Origin: Liquidambar formosana | Lineage: Eukaryota; Streptophyta; Magnoliopsida; Saxifragales; Altingiaceae | Direction of reading: 5' to 3' | Length of the DNA: 64,000 nt | Assembly (NCBI GenBank): GCA_039720395.1 | Contig: CM077823.1 | Span: 14,265,385 to 14,329,384 of the forward strand | In this document: positions 1 to 12,630 of the stretch, in pieces | How positions within the stretch are numbered: position 1 is the first letter of the stretch | Layout of the letters: each line of letters starts with the position of its first letter | Notes under the pieces: model-generated | Databases searched by the model: none | What the model was told of the DNA's origin: nothing | The model's input: only the letters and a program-made list of their open reading frames with translations | Program-made: the position numbers and the translations under genes

Positions 1-375
1 TGCAACCCCTTAACTTTATTTGTAAACATCACTAATTTTAATTTCTCAAGGTTTTAGAAAAATATAAAGGTTTTTATGAAAAATGGTGGCGTTGTTCACT
101 AGAAAACATCGTTTTAAATAACTTTGTAGAAAAAAGTTTTTTCCAAAACTTTTTGTTTAAGTGTACTTTTAGGCCAAAAATGAAGTAGAGACAATAAATG
201 GCCAAAAAAATCCACTTAAATAACAAATTTTGGAGAACAATTCTTTCACAAAGTTGTTCAAAATGATGTTTTTTATTGGATCACACAATTAGTTTTCATA
301 AAAACCTTTTAGATTTATCATAAAATCTTAACAATTAAAATAAGAGAGGTGTACAAATAACATTGAAGGGTTGCA
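1..375. mobile_element. Fold-back MITE, left edge at window start
   Basis: The terminal inverted repeats begin TGCAACCCCTTAAC on the left and end GAAGGGTTGCA on the right. The arms are long and imperfect: matching 'aaaacat', 'aactttgt' and 'tccaaaa' blocks recur in reverse complement near 100-150 and 225-275. There is no coding capacity. The interior resembles the fold-back element at 9873-10254, which suggests the same family. The target-site duplication cannot be checked because the left flank is outside the window. Confidence 0.6.
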
Positions 376-1278
376 ATACTCGCTCTTTTTATACACCATG
401 CAATATAAGAACCCAAACCCAATACAACCCTTCTTTGATATCGGGATCACGTTTTGAGCCTAAGTTTTCCCTTTATAAAATGAGGAGAGATACAACCTAA
501 ATTGTTCACCACCACAAAATAAAGAAGTAACAATTTGATACTCTTACAAATAAACCAATCAACCACCAAAAAACCACCTCCCCCCACAACCCCCCCCACC
601 CCCCAAAAAAAAAAAAAAAAAAAAAGGGAAAAGAAAAAAGTAGGTGCTAATATCAAACAAAAAAAGGTGGCTCGATCAGAGAAATTGATGTGGAGTTCTA
701 ATCATGAAAATCCCAAGTCCAAATACTTTAGATGACTATAGCCGAAAATGGTGACCATGGTTTTGTCAAAGTAAAAATCGGCTCATATGCAGTAATATAT
801 GCAGATAAGGTTGAGATGTAGTAGTCTAAAAGGGCCCCATGTGCAGCCGAATGTGCCTTCTTCTTCTTTGTCTTGAGTAGGAGAGGGAGGAGGTCAAATT
901 TGAGGAAATTAAAGAAACCATTGTCGGGGGGTCAACTCTCTGGACTCCATTTGTTTTTTGCTCACCATCCCCAAGACGCGATTGGTTCTCGATTGCTTCA
1001 TATTATACTAAAACTTATTATATATATATATATAAATCAATAATCAAGTCACAATATCTGATGCGAGGGAAATACAATTAAAGATGTGATTATTATTACT
1101 CAACTAAAATTTTTTGGTGACTCACCAACGGGAATATTATACATATATGGTTCCTATCATAGCAATTCGAGTTGCCTCTCATTGTGACAAAGCATTGCCG
1201 AAAAATTTGGGAGATAGATATATTTGGAATTTTCTATAAGTGTCAATTTCATAACACGGAATTCAAAATAAATCAAAA
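376..1278. other. Non-coding, AT-rich interval
   Basis: I see no gene here. It holds a C-rich then A-rich homopolymer stretch near 577-625 and a short (TA)n run near 1019-1033. Short reading frames across the poly-C/poly-A tract are low-complexity and not credible. Confidence 0.6.
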
Positions 1279-1611
1279 AGGGTAAATTGTAAGAAATCTC
1301 CCTAATGTTTAGTCTTATTTAACATAATTTATCTAAAGAAAAAATTGATGCAATGTCTATCATCGGTTAGGTTTTGGAGTGAAAAATTGAGTAGAAATTG
1401 AATGGAAAAAACACTATATTCTTGTGATGTGCTCAATATTCACTCATTCCTATGGGTTTTGGTATTTTTTTTTTTCACTCAATTTTTACTAGAGTTTTCA
1501 CCTAAAACCCAAACCCCGCGGCGCCGGGGGGGGGGGCACTGCATCAAAAAATTTGACAGGGTTATGTTTAATAGGGCTAAACATTAGGGTGGATTTTTTG
1601 TAATTTACCCT
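1279..1611. mobile_element. Fold-back MITE with GC-rich spike
   Basis: The ends are a perfect 10-bp inverted repeat, AGGGTAAATT at 1279-1288 and AATTTACCCT at 1602-1611. The arms continue as an imperfect inverted repeat: 'CCCTAATGTTTAG' on the left matches the reverse complement of 'CTAAACATTAGGG' on the right. Flanking AAA on both sides is compatible with a short target duplication but is not diagnostic. An unusual run, GCGGCGCC followed by about 11 G, lies near 1517-1536 inside otherwise AT-rich DNA. No protein is encoded. Confidence 0.7.
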
Positions 1612-2642
1612 AAATTAAAAATAGTGAAAAAGAATAATGACATTTTGTGTGAAAAAGAAAAAAATTAAACTATTGTTTGAGGTAAGTTCGTTATCTTTTT
1701 GCCTGTGATTATAGCTCAGACCTATGCCAAGATTTTAGACAAAAAGAAAATAGGATCTTTATTTGAATACCGTTTTGTGAACCGATTTTTTTGAAAATTT
1801 TATGTCTAGAGAAGACCGATAATCACGCTTGCGAAATGCGAGTTGATATAAGAAAATAGTAGAAGGAAATATGAAATTTATAGAATAAAGTTTAAATTTT
1901 AATCCTTTATTTGAATTTAAAATTTTAATTTGTTGGGGTCAACCCTAGGCTTGAATTAGTGGCATTTGATATTTAAAATGGTGCATAAGGATTGTGATGC
2001 CATCCCTAAGTAGTGTGTTTGGCTTCTCTAACTAATATCATTTATATTTGGAATTTTAGGATTATTCGGTGTAGAAATTATGTAGAGTACGGGAGTTAAT
2101 CATTAAGTAATATGTTGAAAAATTCTCAATGAATTTGTGAACATGAAAGTGATGGATAATTATTTGGAATTGAAATTGTTTAGTACTTGGGAGTTAGTCA
2201 AGAAGATATGAGGACAAAATTGGAAAAAAATCCAAAATTGAATTTGCAAGCAAGAAAAGATCAAATAGACGACTTTGTGAAAATGGGAGCAAGAAACACA
2301 TGCACGTTCACAAAGTTGGAAGGATATTTTGTCATTTCATAAATTATTTGGATAATTTTGCAATTTCAGGAAATAATTAAGGTTTTTATTAATTTGCAAT
2401 GATTAAGATCTTCCGAACCTAATTTGGTAATTATTAAAATATATGGGGTGATTTTGGTTTTGTCTGTTTGGTGAAACATACGGACAAATTAGGGTATATT
2501 TATGCAATATAATTATGCCAAGTTCACCAACACAACCGAATTTCAAAATATTGCCATAGGCTCTTTGAAAGGTTGACTGTATAGCTAAGAAGCAAATACA
2601 ACATGTGTCATGTTGAAAAATGGCAATGGCAACGCCTAAGGT
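1612..2642. other. Non-coding interval
   Basis: AT-rich sequence with no recognisable gene, RNA gene or transposon terminus. Short open frames here lack homology that I recognise. Confidence 0.5.
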
Positions 2643-3237
2643 TCTATTTGGCATACCATTTTAAAATAAAAAGTCATTTGTGAAAATATATATATTTTCA
2701 AATACCCATTTTGTGAAGGCATTTGGAAGAAAGTCCATGGCTGCTGGGTGGGGGTAGACAAAAAACCATTAAGATCTTAATGGTTTATCACTTAAAAGCC
2801 TTCCTACAATTGGCAGTTCCAAACACTACTTACTTAAGGTAGTGTTTGGCATACATAACATTCAGGTGGGCTCAAAAGGCTAAAATTAAAGGGTAAATGT
2901 CATTTTCGTTATTTTATAAGCATTTTGTGAGCCACTGAAACTAACTTTTAGGAAAAATCATTTACTCCAAAAAGCGATTTAGCAAAAGTCATTGGAGGTA
3001 ACTTTTCAAAATGACATTTACACAAAAGAACTTCAAAAAAGTCTTGATGTTTTTACATAAAAACTAAAAAAATTTCTTGATGATGTTTATCCGATTTTTT
3101 TACACAAAAAAACTTTTAAAATGTACGTTAACCAAATATTCAATTTCTTTCGGGCGCCTTTCTAAAAAATGATTTTTTTGAGAAGGAGTTGCTCACAAAT
3201 GACTTTTTATTTTAAGAAGGTGCACCAAATGCTTACC
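2643..3237. mobile_element. Fold-back MITE, probably composite
   Basis: The outer arms match in inverted orientation: 'TTAAAATAAAAAGTCATTTGTGA' (2661-2683, 23 bp with no mismatch seen by eye) is repeated in reverse complement near 3192-3214, next to ATTTGGCATACC / GGTGCACCAAAT ends. Inside are a perfect 24-bp palindrome centred on AAGATCTT (2763-2786) and an imperfect palindrome built on CCAAACACTAC...GTAGTGTTTGG (2819-2849). The second could be the junction of two adjacent or nested elements. There is no coding capacity. Confidence 0.55.
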
Positions 3238-3987
3238 ACTCTGGCTAAAATGTCTTTTGAGGGCTGAGAAATCCTTTTAATCTAAAAAAACCTTTTGAAT
3301 GATCCACCAACCATTCTTAATTAGAACGTGTGTAAAATGATTTTTAGCTCCCAAAAGGATTTTTGAGCCCTCTTCCGAAAAATTAGGGAAGATAGGCAAA
3401 AGAAAAGTTGGCATATATTGGTAAGATTTGAACATTAATATTATCACAATGATCTTGACTTTACAGCGGTCACATGATTTCCAGGAGATAGCTGCTCCCA
3501 ACATCATGGTCCATACTATATTATATTATTACTCCAAAAATTAAAAAAAATAAAAAAAATTCTTGGATGACATAGGACGTATTAGAGAAATCAAATTTAC
3601 GGGATATGATGAACAACTAATAAAAAATAAAAAATGTACCGTGAAATGCGGGTAATTTAGAATCAAACGATCGGTATTCCAATTCAATGGACTCGTACTA
3701 ATTCCCTTGGAATTACCGTTTTTAAACCGCAATCCTATGTCATCAGCACTACCCTCACCATTGAACAAGTTAGGCTTTATTTGTTGATCGAATTAAGTTG
3801 AGTAAATTGAATTTTAAAAGTTAAAGCTTGGTTTATTTTGCTGAAACAGAAGATTTCAAACATTGAATTAAGTTGATTACACGTCTCTCTCTCTCTCTCT
3901 CTATGTTTGCGTGCGTATGTTTACATGCGCTGCAATTTTGCCCTGATTTTATGGAAAATCATCATTTAAAAAAACATAAAATTCCCT

Positions 3988-4023
<36 letters not shown>

Positions 4024-4848
4024 TTATGAAAGGGGGTAATCTCATTTTAATAATATCAGACCTTGGTCAACGAGGAAGGTGTCAAATATAGTTATATATA
4101 TAGATTATCTATCAGTAATATAGGGTTTTCTTAAGGCCATATGTTAAGTTGTAATTACTAACCCAATCGTTGCATGGAAAAAATGTGTTTTCACAGTTTT
4201 TTAAGCTTTTTCACATTTTTCCAATCTACTTTCACCATTTACAATACATTTTCATCATTTATAATGCAATAATAAGACATTAATTATAACTTAATATGTA
4301 CCCTTAGGAAACACGTTAAGAAAATCCATCAATACTGCATACAAATGTTTACCCTCAACAAACAGCCTCTCCTATGGAAATTTATGAATTGGTTGGGCAT
4401 GTGGGAATACGTGCGAGAGAAAGAGAGGGGTAGGCGTTTGCTGGCGGAATCAGGCTGTTTCTCTTTCTTGTAATAGTTTTTTTTTTTTTATGTGCTCATG
4501 GCTTTTGTGGGTTTTACAAGTGCCGAACGTGAGAAATGGCTGCGGCGTCGCTTACTCCATCGTCTTCGCTTGTCTCTCTTGTATTGCATCTATGTGTATG
4601 TATAGCTCATACTATCTACTCAATTAAATATAAAAGAAAAAGCCACCATATTTTCCTATTTCTCAGGATCTCAAAATCTTGGTATAAAATAAAAACAAAA
4701 GAACAATCTTGGTATAATTATGCGCATTAATTTAATTTATTTAGAGAAAATGTTAGTGAAGTATTACATGATTCTTAAAAATTAATTAATTAATATTTTT
4801 GGCTGATCCTAAAATTAAAATTCAATGTAGTAATTAAACTTACTTTTA
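3238..4848. other. Non-coding interval with microsatellites
   Basis: It contains a (CT)n run near 3883-3902 and an (AT)n run at 3990-4020. No gene structure is seen. Short frames such as that at 4536-4730 have no recognisable domain. Confidence 0.5.
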
Positions 4849-4986
4849 GGACATGTTTTTTTGAATAGAATCGGGAGAATCAGAATGGAATAGAATGAAA
4901 TTTCAATGAGGTGCGGCTATGCTAACCATTGCAATTTCATTTCATTCTATTCCAATTCCCTCCAATTTCGATTAAACAAACGTGCC
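4849..4986. mobile_element. Small fold-back MITE
   Basis: A 138-bp hairpin-forming element. The left arm contains GGAATAGAATGAAATTTCAATG; the right arm, read in reverse complement, contains GGAATAGAATGAAATGAAATTGCAATG. The ends are GGACATGTTT and AAACGTGCC. No target duplication could be fixed confidently. Confidence 0.65.
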
Positions 4987-7043
4987 ATACTGTTTTAGGG
5001 AGGCACTTAATCGTTGTAGCAATTATTATAATTTTCTTTCCACTTTGATACTTGTAATCAAGTGATGCAATGTGGCACAATTAATTAGTCACAAATAAAT
5101 GTTTTAAGTCATGTAGGGATTTAATTGCCACTCCTCTGCTTACATAATTACTGCGAAAAAAAGGGAAGGAGGATTTTTCGAAATTGAAATTCAACTCAAT
5201 ATGAATAAATATATCCTACTAACGATTGCAGCAGTTTGAGCTGGAATAGTTAGTTTAAAACTACACAACCATTTTGTTGTTAAAGGCAACGGATTGAGTG
5301 TTATGGTTTACAATATTCTTATTATTTCGTGTTAATCCCAAAAGACGATCATGCATATAACATGTTTTGCACTAACGTACCCTATATATGATCCTGGGCG
5401 AAGCCAAAGAAGAATCAAGAGAGGCAGTTGCCTCACCTGGAGATTTTTATTTATTTATTTATAAAAAATACATTTAAGCTTTTGAAATTCTATATTAACC
5501 CCTTAATTTTTTTAACACCCTTTATTATTTGTTCCCACTCCTCTCATTTTTTTTTTAATTTTTTCCTCCATATAAAAGCCTCAATCCCCACCCCTCCCCA
5601 CCCCCCAATCTCTCATTCCCTCTCTCTTGAATTTCTTTTCCTATTTTATCAACAGATTATAAATTTTTGTAATTTTTTCTACCTCAAAATATAAAGCGAG
5701 GGAAATCTTTTGAACTAAATCTTCTTCGATTTTTTGAATCAGGATAAAGTACTAAATTTTGCCAAATATTTAATACCATTTAATTTGATGCAAGGCTAAT
5801 CCTTTTTTAAGAGCCTAATTAACCATCATCTAATTAACTGAGTTGGGAAAATTGATTTCAACTTAATTTCAAACTAGGTAGCTCGATCAAGCTCGAGGTT
5901 GGGTTGGGGTCGCATGCGTTTTGGCTGGAGGTGTTATGTTATAGGGAAGAGACCTTTCCATTTAATGGATGATCTAATTAAATTTGGACCATTTGTTGCA
6001 CGTGATACCCACCAAAATGTGTGGGACCCACATAATATGAACGATTTAAATTTGATCCATTACAAGAGAGAGGATCCTTGCTCCATGTTACATATCTAGC
6101 TTGGTTAAACCTAACCCTAGTCTCCAACGACCAATTAATCCAATGAACCTACCCAGTGTATAGCCTTTAATTAAATTGCAAAAATGGTTACAGCCTGCCT
6201 CTTAACATTGAAAAATAACATCATGTAATTAATTATATATATGACATAGGTCAAATGGAAGTAATTCATCTCGATTCTAACAATTTGCCATTTATTTGTA
6301 CTCTAATTAATATAATATATAGTACACGTCCATCGAGGGTGTGATTGAACAAATCCATGGAATTTACCACCTCCATCAGGCTGGGGGTTGCAACCCAAGA
6401 CAAAGCTCATAATTCCACAGATAGCTCTAACATGCTCTACTACATTTTTGTTCAACCTCTATTCTTAGAAATCAACGCATCATCCGTTAACTCTGATTAT
6501 AACTCCTTTGTTTTAGTCGTCTAAGTTAACGTGAGAAGTGGTAGAGAATATATTATATATATTTTAAATAAAAAAAAATGTTGGTTTTAATCATGGAGAT
6601 TAGAGAGTTTGGGCTGCGAGGTCTTCTAGTTGACAATTTCAAGATCTGATCCCAAGGGTCTTTTCTTATGGGTTTTCGTACGGGGATCATATTCCATGGA
6701 GGAGATGATGTCAATTTATTTTATTATTATTACTGTTTATCACTTAGAATTATTATAATACGATTAGAATGTATATTGGTGCACACCATTTTGATAGATG
6801 GGGAACTCTAATCCCTCGGCTAATTGGGTCCAACTTTCACCATTCTCTTTTAACGTTATTCTTAAAAATTTACGTGGGGAGAGATAGATCAAGTTGCACC
6901 TTGTCCTTATGAAGTTGGAAAGTAGGAGAGTACCAAATTATCTGTTAGCCTTATGAAGTTGAAATGGTTTTTTAGTATATCTAAGTGCAAGCCAATCACA
7001 AAGAAATTTTTCTTAATATATATATATAAGAAGATGATCAGGT
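4987..7043. other. Non-coding interval
   Basis: No supported gene. A pyrimidine-rich stretch (5570-5630, with CCCCACCCCTCCCCACCCCCC) and several AT-rich blocks are present. The 88-residue frame at 5428-5694 is low-complexity and lacks a recognisable domain. Confidence 0.5.
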
Positions 7044-7450
7044 AAGTATGTGCTGATATAACTTATATTCCATCCATTCCAAATTAAGTGTCCCTTTTGA
7101 AAAAACACGCTTTTAAAAAAAACCATATTAAATGCTTTCACATCAATGCAAATGTTTTGAAATTCTAATTTTACCCCTCAAGTGTGTAAAACATTAAAAA
7201 AAGGGAGAATACATTTTTAAAGGTATTTTAGGAAATGAATAAAAAAGGATCATTGACTTTTGAAATGGGACAATTATTTTGAAACATCCCAAAAAGGAAA
7301 GTAGGACACTTATTTAGGAACGGAGGAAGTATCAACATCTGCTTTAAGGGTTGTATCTCATCCACTAATAGGTTATGAGGTACATTAAGTTGATAACGAG
7401 GTATAACTCCCTATATAGTGTTGATATAACTTATATTAACACGTGCTAAC
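7044..7450. mobile_element. Palindromic MITE copy A, split by a Stowaway
   Basis: The outer parts read 'tgctgatataacttata' on the left and '...gttgatataacttatattaacacgtgctaac' on the right. They match the other members of the GATATAANTTATATC family nearby. The copy is interrupted at a TA dinucleotide in the left palindrome by the element at 7068-7329; the sequence resumes on the right with 'tatcaacatctgc'. Without the insertion the element would be about 140-150 bp, like its relatives. Confidence 0.7.
7068..7329. mobile_element. Stowaway-type (Tc1/mariner) MITE
   Basis: 262 bp, flanked by TA dinucleotides at 7066-7067 and 7330-7331. The left end is TTCCATCCATTCCAAATTAAGTG; the right end in reverse complement is CTTCCTCCGTTCCTAAATAAGTG. 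This is the classic plant Stowaway terminal pattern (CTCCCTCCGTTCC-like with AATAAGTG). There is no coding capacity; mobilisation in trans by a mariner-like transposase is inferred from the family. Confidence 0.85.
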
Positions 7451-7460
7451 CTTACCTCCC

Positions 7461-7483
7461 ATATATATATATATATATATATA
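7461..7483. repeat. (AT)n microsatellite
   Basis: About 11 AT units directly downstream of MITE copy A. Confidence 0.95.
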
Positions 7484-7849
7484 CAGTCCAGATCATGTCA
7501 GCATGTATATTTATATCTATACTACCTATAAAAGTTTGTATTTTAGAAAAATTTTTGATTGACCATTGTACCTTTATTTTGAATTTTAAATACTTATTTA
7601 ATTGGCCTCATGTTTAACCAATTAAGAATGTTTATTTTCCAGCAAAAAAAAAAAGGAAAAATACATAAAGGAGAAAGAAAGATAATGATGTTCACTTCTT
7701 GGATTCTACACAGCTTCCACTATTATGCATGTTTTCTAACCAATTTCTTATTCCTACCATAACTCTAGCAACTTAACCATTGAAATAATTTTGACCTATT
7801 GTGTTGAACGTCTATTCTAGCTAATGACTTAAATCAATAAAAGGTAACA

Positions 7850-7850
7850 A

Positions 7851-7907
<57 letters not shown>
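7850..7907. repeat. Compound (AT)n-(AC)n microsatellite
   Basis: An AT run (7850-7875) passes directly into about 16 AC units, then a short TATACAC tail. Confidence 0.95.
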
Positions 7908-7916
<9 letters not shown>

Positions 7917-7990
7917 GAGAATTTATAAATTTTCATATATCTTTTATTATTTAAATATTATTTATGTGCAATACACATTTTCTCATATTT

Positions 7991-8130
7991 AGTATTGATA
8001 TAAGTTATATTAACATCATGTATTGAAGGTTGTGTCCTGTGCATTGGTTTATTGTACCCCATAACCTATTAATGCACGAAGTATAATTATCAATTCAAAT
8101 ATTGATATAAATTATATCAACACGTGCTTA
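7991..8130. mobile_element. Palindromic MITE copy B
   Basis: The left end is 'attgatataagttatattaacat' and the right end 'gatataaattatatcaacacgtgctta'. The interior 'tgtattgaaggttgtgtcctgtgcattgg' and 'ccataacctattaatgca' matches copies D and E. It is the same family as 7044-7450. Confidence 0.65.
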
Positions 8131-8434
8131 AGTAATCATCATCCTATGGGAGTATATGCATACACACGATTGATTGCATATTTATTTACATTTCCCCGCA
8201 AAATCTAGCTTTATCTAATACAAACACCAAGGAGGTACTCGATCAACATGCTGTGTGTCATGACAGTCACGGGAAAGAAGGTGTTATAAATGATGCTGTT
8301 ATAATAAAGACTGTTAGGCTGTCAAATAGGGGAAACGAGTCCAAAAGGCTATATTTCCGTTGTTATCATACAGTTGGAAGTGAGGGTGCTTTATATGCAT
8401 GTGAGAATATACACATAAATTATAAGTACATATT

Positions 8435-8479
<45 letters not shown>

Positions 8480-8480
8480 A
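8131..8480. other. Non-coding interval ending in (AC)n-(TA)n
   Basis: No recognised gene. It ends with a compound microsatellite, AC units at 8435-8454 followed by TA units to 8479, which abuts the next MITE. Confidence 0.7.
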
Positions 8481-8840
8481 AGTTCCATTCTTATGAAATT
8501 AATCTAATCTAACTTTACATTAGGTCACCCTTTAAAACTATATATGTGATTTATATTTTATGAAACTAACCGTTGGATTAAATACCTTATCATGTAGGTG
8601 ATATATACCAAAAATCAAGTTGATCCGAGAATGATTGCTATTCGATCCAAAAATTATTTTTTTAATCAATGACAATCGCTTGTTTTGAAAATTTATGAAC
8701 TTGATTTTTGATATGCATGATCTTCATATGAAGTAGATCTAATTTAATAGTTGATTTTGAAAAATAAAAATCAGAGATAGAGTTTTAAAACGTGACCTAA
8801 CTTAAAGTTAGGTTAGGTTAACCTCATAGAAAGGAGACTC
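8481..8840. mobile_element. Fold-back MITE
   Basis: About 360 bp with long imperfect inverted arms. Left 'ctaatctaactttacattaggtcac...tttaaaact' pairs with right 'agttttaaaacgtgacctaacttaaagttaggttagg'. The inner parts share 'aaaaatcaagttga' with the right-side 'aacttgatttttga'. The flanks are TA-rich on both sides, so the target duplication is uninformative. No coding capacity. Confidence 0.7.
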
Positions 8841-8869
8841 ATATATATATACACGGTTATGTTCCTATC

Positions 8870-9005
8870 ATCACGTGTTGATATAAGTTATATCAGTATA
8901 TCATGCGTTGGGGATTGTACTCCTTATATTGGTCCAATGTACCTTATATCTCACTAATGCACAAGATACAACTCCCAATGTGGATGTTGATATATATAAC
9001 GTTAT
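8870..9005. mobile_element. Palindromic MITE copy C
   Basis: It starts 'tcacgtgttgatataagttatatcag' and contains 'gttggggattgtactcc' and 'gatacaactcccaatg', the interior typical of the family. The right end is diverged ('gttgatatatataac'). Confidence 0.6.
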
Positions 9006-9012
9006 ATTCTCA

Positions 9013-9126
9013 TTAGCACGTGTTGATATAAATTATATCAGCACCATGCATTGGGAGTTGTACCCCCTTGCATTGGTTCAGTGTATCCCATAATCGATTA
9101 ATGTATAAGGTACAACTCCCAATCTT
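9013..9126. mobile_element. Palindromic MITE copy D, right end missing
   Basis: It begins 'ttagcacgtgttgatataaattatatcagcacc' and continues through 'cattgggagttgtaccccc' to 'gtacaactcccaatc'. It then stops at a TA run without the right-hand palindrome, so this copy is probably truncated. Confidence 0.6.
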
Positions 9127-9150
9127 ATATATATATATTTATGATCAGAT

Positions 9151-9297
9151 AAGCACGTGTTGACATAACTTGCATCAACACCTGCATTGAAAGTTGTACC
9201 TTCTGCATTAGTGGGTTATGAGGTACATTGGATCAATGTAAAGAGTACAACTCCCAATGCATGGTGCTGATATAACTTATATCAACACGTGCTAATG
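9151..9297. mobile_element. Palindromic MITE copy E, most complete
   Basis: 147 bp. The left end is AGCACGTGTTGACATAACTT and the right end in reverse complement is TTAGCACGTGTTGATATAAG, so the two ends are near-perfect inverted repeats. Each end contains its own short palindrome of the GATATAANTTATATC type. The interior 'aaagttgtacc' pairs with 'gtacaactcccaatgca'. Confidence 0.7.
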
Positions 9298-9300
9298 AGA

Positions 9301-9341
<41 letters not shown>

Positions 9342-9872
9342 TATAGAATCTTCAAAATGACGTGTACGTCTTAATGACAATCTCGTTATGGCAGAATTTT
9401 GGACACGTAGACATGTATTTATGAGAATCCATTTGGCCCATATATGAGTTAGGTGTACATATTTTTGTATCAGCGATTACTTGCATCTTTTTATTCTTTT
9501 GTATATATATATATATATCAAGAGGTTTCAAGATATTTACACATTCGACTAAATCCTTTGAGCAAATACAATTTCCTATCCCACGTGCACTAGACACTTA
9601 TAAGACATAAGTTTATAAGAGTAGTCCTAAATGAGAGTGGTGAGAATTGAACCCAAAATTTCTTACATAACAAAAGACCTTAAGATCACTCAATCCACCC
9701 CTTAGCCATTACTTATTGCAGTGACCATGTACTAAACGGACTCTATAATAACACAAAGACTGCAAGATATAGGGTGTCAAAGAGTTTAAGCGACTCAAAG
9801 GCTTTATATTTGAGTTGGTATCATACAATTGAAGAGGGCTCGCTTTTGCCGTTCACTTTTAGATGGGGGCCT
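9298..9872. other. Non-coding interval with (TA)n
   Basis: It opens with a (TA)n run at 9307-9338. No gene is recognised. The 81-residue minus-strand frame at 9352-9597 has no domain that I recognise. Confidence 0.5.
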
Positions 9873-10254
9873 CTATTGGCACCCCAAAACTTGCTTTTTA
9901 TCCTTTATTTATTTTGCATTTTAACGTTTTATGAAAAATATAAAACGTTTTCATAAAAATTGATAGCGTACTTTATAAGAAAACATTATTTTGAACAACT
10001 TTTTAGAAGAAAGTTTTTCCAAAATCTATCATTTAAGTAGACTTTTTTGCCATTTATAGTTTTCGCATCATAAATGATTAAAAAGTCCACTTAAACGATA
10101 GATTTTGGAAAACCTTTCTTCCAAAAAGTTATTCAAAATGATGTTTTCTAATAGATAATGCAGTCAATTTTTCTGAAAACCTTACGTATTTTTTATAAAA
10201 TCTTAAAGTGTAAAATAAGAGGGGGATGAAAAGCAAGTCTTTGGGTGCCAATAG
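9873..10254. mobile_element. Fold-back MITE upstream of the WRKY gene
   Basis: The ends are CTATTGGCACC (9873) and GGTGCCAATAG (10254), a perfect inverted repeat. It continues into 'CCAAAACTTGCTTTT' / 'AAAAGCAAGTCTTTGG'. Long inner arms also pair: 'ccaaaatctatcatttaagt' near 10019-10038 against 'acttaaacgatagattttgg' near 10091-10110. It lies about 450 bp upstream of the WRKY start codon and resembles the element at 1-375. No protein is encoded. Confidence 0.75.
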
Positions 10255-10538
10255 GGGCTTTCCTTTTAGATTTACATTTAATTTACATACGCCTGTAATC
10301 CAAGGGCCCTAGTAAGGGGTCTTCCCATAGAGAGCATACAAGGCAGCGAAAGGGCAAAAATATGGATTATCATGGCGCTGTTAAAAGCAGAAGAGTAACA
10401 TCACAGGGATAGATTTGTCTTTCGGAGATGGGGAGTGCTCCAATTATGTGAGGAAGTGCCCAAAGCACGGCTTCTTATACTGTTTTCGTAATTCTAGTGA
10501 AATCTTATTTAAAGGTGGTTAATTAGGGATCCAATTAA

Positions 10539-10601
10539 AGTCAAAACTTTGATGCGTCCTTGTGTGTCTAATAATACGTCTTTGAGACGAGGGAATTGAC
10601 T
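10539..10601. promoter_or_regulatory. Two W-box-like motifs upstream of the WRKY gene
   Basis: AGTCAA at 10539-10544 (TTGACT on the minus strand) and TTGACT at 10596-10601 lie 166 and 109 bp before the start codon. The WRKY binding core is TTGAC[C/T], so auto- or cross-regulation by WRKY factors is possible. Such short motifs are common by chance and binding is unproven. Confidence 0.35.
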
Positions 10602-10623
10602 TTGGTGCCTCAAAAGCAGCATT

Positions 10624-10659
10624 GAGAGAGAGAGAGAGAGAGAGAGATAGAGAGAGAGA
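10624..10659. repeat. (GA)n tract in the WRKY 5' leader
   Basis: A nearly pure GA repeat sits 46-81 bp upstream of the WRKY ATG, probably in the promoter or 5' untranslated region. GA/CT tracts are common near plant transcription starts. Confidence 0.9.
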
Positions 10660-10704
10660 TTCTGCAACTTATTCTCAGAGGGCAGAGACGACAAAAGAAG
10701 GTTA

Positions 10705-12630
<1,926 letters not shown>

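Noticed and set aside
535..735. A 66-residue lysine/proline-rich frame.
   Set aside because: It is produced by poly-C and poly-A tracts, with no domain.
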